Below are positions 61,213 to 64,000 of a DNA stretch of 64,000 nt, piece after piece. Source of the DNA: Caryophanales bacterium (GTDB taxonomy: Bacteria > Bacillota > Bacilli > CAJFEE01); NCBI GenBank assembly GCA_029256085.1, contig JAQSYP010000001.1, positions 706,497 to 770,496 on the forward strand. Direction: 5' to 3'. Numbering within the stretch: position 1 is the stretch's first letter; each line of letters starts with the position of its first letter. The notes under the pieces are model-generated. The model worked only from the letters and a program-made list of their open reading frames with translations. It had not been told where the DNA came from and did no database searches. The position numbers and the translations under genes were made by a program.

Positions 61213-62268
61213 ATGAAGGTTGAGATTCCAACTAGAGATATTGATTATATATTAGATAATAATTGTATAGTAGTTGATGTCCGTTCTGAGTCAGAATATA
61301 AAGAATTTAATATTCCAAATTCCATTAACATACCTATATTCAATGATCATGAAAGAGAATATATAGGTACTCTATATAAGCAAGAAAGCATTGATAGGGC
61401 AATGGAAGAGGGTTTGAAAATTTCAGCGCTCAAACTACATAATTTTTATATGCGTATAAATCAGCTTTTAAACAACAATGAAGAAATAATAATTACATGT
61501 CATAGAGGTGGAATGAGAAGTAGAACGATTGTATTAACCATGCTACTTATGAATCTACCAGTTAAACAACTCGATGGCGGAATTAAATCATTCCGTACAA
61601 AAATTTCAAATACTTTTGATTTCCTAAAAAAAAGCGACTATAAGTTTCTTGTAATAGAAGGTATGACAGGTACAAGTAAAACAAAACTAATAGTTGATTT
61701 AGAAAAGAAAGGCTATCCAACTATAAACTTAGAAAAATATGCTAAAAATAGGGGCTCAATTTTTGGCCACGTGGGATTAACTCCAACTTCTCAAAAGCAA
61801 TTTGAAGTAGAGTTATATATGAGATATAGAGAAATATCTGAAGCTAGTTTTTTTATTATAGAGGCTGAGAGTAAAAGAATAGGTAATGTTATTGTTCCAG
61901 ATTGGATATTATTAGGTAAAGAAAGTGGAGAACGTCTAAAAATTAGTACTACAATTCATAAAAGAGCGTTAAATATAATTGAGGATTATAATTATGAAGA
62001 AAATAAATTAAGCTTAAATGAAGCATATAATAAACTGAAAAAAAGACTCCCTAGTGAAATTATAAAATTAGCAGATCATGCTTTAAATTGCGGAGAAATA
62101 GTAGATTTCGTTAAATTATTATTAAGCGAATATTATGATCCAAGATATGAATTCACCTCTAATAAGTATGAAACAAGTACATTGAATATTGATTATATAA
62201 ACTATGAGGAGTTAGTAAAGAAAACAGAACAACTCATATTGAATAAATTTTACTCAAAAACGTACTAG
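61213..62268 (+). CDS. mnmH: tRNA 2-selenouridine synthase MnmH (SelU, YbbB)
   Basis: 351 residues, usual for the family. N-terminal rhodanese domain with catalytic C96 in ITCHRGGMRSRT, then a P-loop domain with EGMTGTSKTKL near 149-159. MnmH replaces the sulfur of 2-thiouridine at tRNA position 34 with selenium, through a geranylated intermediate. The P-loop reads G-x4-SK-T, with serine where the final glycine of the Walker A normally stands. AGGTGA precedes the ATG. Not part of the B. subtilis order here. The selenium-donor gene selD is not in the window. Confidence 0.9.
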   Translation: MKVEIPTRDIDYILDNNCIVVDVRSESEYKEFNIPNSINIPIFNDHEREYIGTLYKQESIDRAMEEGLKISALKLHNFYMRINQLLNNNEEIIITCHRGGMRSRTIVLTMLLMNLPVKQLDGGIKSFRTKISNTFDFLKKSDYKFLVIEGMTGTSKTKLIVDLEKKGYPTINLEKYAKNRGSIFGHVGLTPTSQKQFEVELYMRYREISEASFFIIEAESKRIGNVIVPDWILLGKESGERLKISTTIHKRALNIIEDYNYEENKLSLNEAYNKLKKRLPSEIIKLADHALNCGEIVDFVKLLLSEYYDPRYEFTSNKYETSTLNIDYINYEELVKKTEQLILNKFYSKTY

Positions 62269-62292
62269 ATTGTTATGGTACGTTTTTTCTTT
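62256..62292 (+). terminator. Terminator after mnmH
   Basis: AAAACGTAC pairs with GTACGTTTT around a 12-base loop that includes the stop codon, followed by TTCTTT. Confidence 0.75.
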
Positions 62293-62309
62293 AGTGTAGG
62301 GGGGATATT

Positions 62310-64000
62310 ATGAAGATCTTTAAACATCTGGAATGGTTTCTTAAAAAAGAGAAGAAAGCATATATAACTGGAATTATATTACTGATATTTGTTGCAATAC
62401 TCGATTTAATACCGCCAAAAGTAATAGGAATTACAGTTGATTTAATTGAGCAAGGTGAACTTTCTCGTAATGTGCTCAGTAAATGGATTGTAATATTATT
62501 CATGATTGCTATTGTGTTGTATATAAGTCGTTTTTTTTGGAGAAGTTTAATCTTCGGTGCTTCATTGAGGTTGGCAAGACATTTTAGAAATGAATTATAC
62601 AAGCATTATACAGTTATGTCTCCATCTTTTTATCAGAAATATCGAACTGGCGATTTAATGGCTCATGCAACAAATGACATCCAAGCAGTACAGCAAACAG
62701 TTGGTGTAGGAATATTAACACTAGTTGATTCTCTTGCGTTGGGTGGATTTGTTCTATTGACAATGGCTATAACAATAAATTGGAAACTTACTCTTATCTG
62801 CTTAGTGCCGATGCCTTTCTTGGCTTATGCTACTAATTTTTATTCTTCTTTGATACATAAAAGGTTTGCAATAGCACAAGAAGCATTTTCAACATTAAAT
62901 GATAAAGTTCTCGAATCTATTAATGGAATAAAAGTTATTAAATCAATTGGGCAAGAAGAGGAAGACTGTATACACTTTAATGAAAAGTCTGAGGGCGTAG
63001 TTCAGAAAAATCTTTCGGTTGCAAGGATTGACGCATTATATGATCCAACTATTTATCTGGTTGTTTCTATTTCTCTATTACTAGCAATAGGTTTCGGATC
63101 TGCTTACGTTAATGAAGGAGAAATGACTATCGGACAACTAATTTCTTTTACAACATATTTAGGGTATTTAATATGGCCAATGTTAGCATTTGGATGGCTA
63201 TTTAATATTGTTGAACGTGGAAGGGCCTCCTACGATAGGATACAAAGTATTTTAGCTGAGGTCTCAGAGGTTAACTTAAATGAACATGAAACCACAACAA
63301 TAGAATTTGGTGAAATAGATATTAACATAGATAATTTCAGTTACTCAAATTCAAACAGTTTTTGTCTAAATAATATTAATTTACATATTAAAAGTGGAAA
63401 TACACTTGGTATTGCAGGACGTACTGGTTCAGGAAAAACAACATTAATAAAGTTACTTCTCAGACAGTTCAAGTTAAAAGATGGCAATATTTTAATAAAT
63501 GGAAATGATTTTAATAAATTTAATTTAAATAGTTTAAGAGAGTCATTATCCTATGTACCACAAGATAACTTCTTATTTTCTGCATCTATTTATGAAAATA
63601 TTGCTTTTGCAAAGCCAGATGCAAGTAAAGATGAAATAGAACGAGTAGCCAAAATTGCAAATATTCATGACGATATTCTAGAACTGGAGAACGGTTATAA
63701 CACAATAGTTGGTGAGAGAGGAGTATCTCTTTCAGGTGGACAAAAGCAGAGAATTTCAATAGCCAGAGCATTGTTACTTGATGCAAATTTATTATTATTA
63801 GACGACTGCTTATCAGCTGTTGATGCAAGAACAGAAGAAAAAATATTAAATTCATTAAAGAAAGAAAGAAGTGGAAAAACTACTATCATAGTGTCTCATA
63901 GAATGAGTGCAATACAACATTCTGATGAAATAGTTGTTTTAGAGGATGGTAAAATAATCGAAAAGGGTAACCATAGCACATTGATTTCGAACAATTCATG
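62310..64000 (+). CDS. ABC exporter half-transporter, BmrC/YheI-like (3' truncated by window)
   Basis: 563 codons are visible; the gene runs past the end. MKIFKHLEWFLKKEKKAY starts a six-helix membrane domain (about 15-320), followed by the ATPase domain: Walker A GRTGSGKT at 370-377, Q-loop YVPQDNFLF, signature LSGGQKQRISIARAL, Walker B LLLLDDCLSAVDA and H-loop IIVSHRMSA. After the Walker B aspartate (498) stands a second aspartate (499) instead of the catalytic glutamate, as in BmrC of the heterodimeric multidrug exporter BmrCD. A partner gene is therefore expected just downstream. AGGGGGGA precedes the ATG. Confidence 0.9.
   Translation, partial: MKIFKHLEWFLKKEKKAYITGIILLIFVAILDLIPPKVIGITVDLIEQGELSRNVLSKWIVILFMIAIVLYISRFFWRSLIFGASLRLARHFRNELYKHYTVMSPSFYQKYRTGDLMAHATNDIQAVQQTVGVGILTLVDSLALGGFVLLTMAITINWKLTLICLVPMPFLAYATNFYSSLIHKRFAIAQEAFSTLNDKVLESINGIKVIKSIGQEEEDCIHFNEKSEGVVQKNLSVARIDALYDPTIYLVVSISLLLAIGFGSAYVNEGEMTIGQLISFTTYLGYLIWPMLAFGWLFNIVERGRASYDRIQSILAEVSEVNLNEHETTTIEFGEIDINIDNFSYSNSNSFCLNNINLHIKSGNTLGIAGRTGSGKTTLIKLLLRQFKLKDGNILINGNDFNKFNLNSLRESLSYVPQDNFLFSASIYENIAFAKPDASKDEIERVAKIANIHDDILELENGYNTIVGERGVSLSGGQKQRISIARALLLDANLLLLDDCLSAVDARTEEKILNSLKKERSGKTTIIVSHRMSAIQHSDEIVVLEDGKIIEKGNHSTLISNNS

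Noticed and set aside
62291-62602. 103-codon minus-strand ORF at the start of the ABC exporter gene
   Set aside because: Antisense to a clear ABC membrane domain; no ribosome site.

Overview
This 64 kb window is a stretch of core chromosome from a low-GC, endospore-forming Bacillaceae. Gene content and order closely follow the Bacillus subtilis/cereus segment from ribF-rpsO-pnp through spoVF-asd-dapGA, spoIIIE, the ymf genes, recA, rny, cotE, mutSL, miaA-hfq, glnRA and lexA to tkt-sirA. Sporulation genes (ylxY, dpaA/dpaB, spoIIIE, spoVS, cotE, spoVK, sirA) rule out a non-sporulating firmicute. AT-rich codon use, TTG/GTG starts and strong GGAGG ribosome sites fit the family. The genus is not fixed by the sequence. 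No rRNA, tRNA, CRISPR array, complete IS element or prophage was seen.

Layout. 1-5.7 kb: the end of ribF, then rpsO and pnp, a degenerate NodB-family protein (ylxY), an M16 protease (mlpA) and ymxH. 6-11 kb: dipicolinate synthase (dpaA, dpaB) followed by asd, dapG and dapA, which supply its precursor. 11-16.3 kb: rnjB, tepA, ylzJ, spoIIIE. 16.7-21.4 kb: a BMP-family nucleoside ABC importer. 21.5-28.6 kb: the M16 pair ymfF/ymfH, then ymfI, ymfK, rodZ, pgsA and cinA. 28.8-33 kb: recA, rny, ymdB, spoVS. 33-39.7 kb: an M19 dipeptidase, korA/korB, an orphan A24 prepilin-peptidase-like gene, and tdh-kbl. 39.8-43 kb: miaB, ricA, cotE and a small DUF1540-like gene on the minus strand. 43.1-54.5 kb: mutS-mutL-miaA-hfq, spoVK, hflX-ynbB and glnR-glnA. 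54.5-56.5 kb: a variable interval flanked on its left by glnA and holding a duplicated glnA tail, an unknown membrane-anchored protein and a short-chain dehydrogenase. 56.5-64 kb: divergent lexA/yneA, ynzC, tkt, sirA, yneF, mnmH and the first 1.7 kb of a BmrC/YheI-like ABC exporter gene.

Regulation readable from the sequence: LexA boxes at recA and between lexA and yneA; two GlnR operators over the glnRA promoter; near-consensus sigma-H and sigma-K promoters at spoVS and dpaA; a 0A box at sirA; a CodY-like site at the nucleoside importer; and many intrinsic terminators.

The least explained features are (i) a dispersed, structured intergenic repeat of about 110 bp, present four times, always in the same orientation and always directly behind the U-tract of an intrinsic terminator, with one copy keeping its hairpin through compensatory changes; (ii) a 49-bp duplication of the glnA 3' end about 1 kb downstream of glnA, bracketing unknown genes; and (iii) the orphan prepilin-peptidase-like gene. 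I found no clear new multi-gene defence or metabolic system. The repeat family and the glnA-tail duplication are the strongest candidates for undescribed biology.
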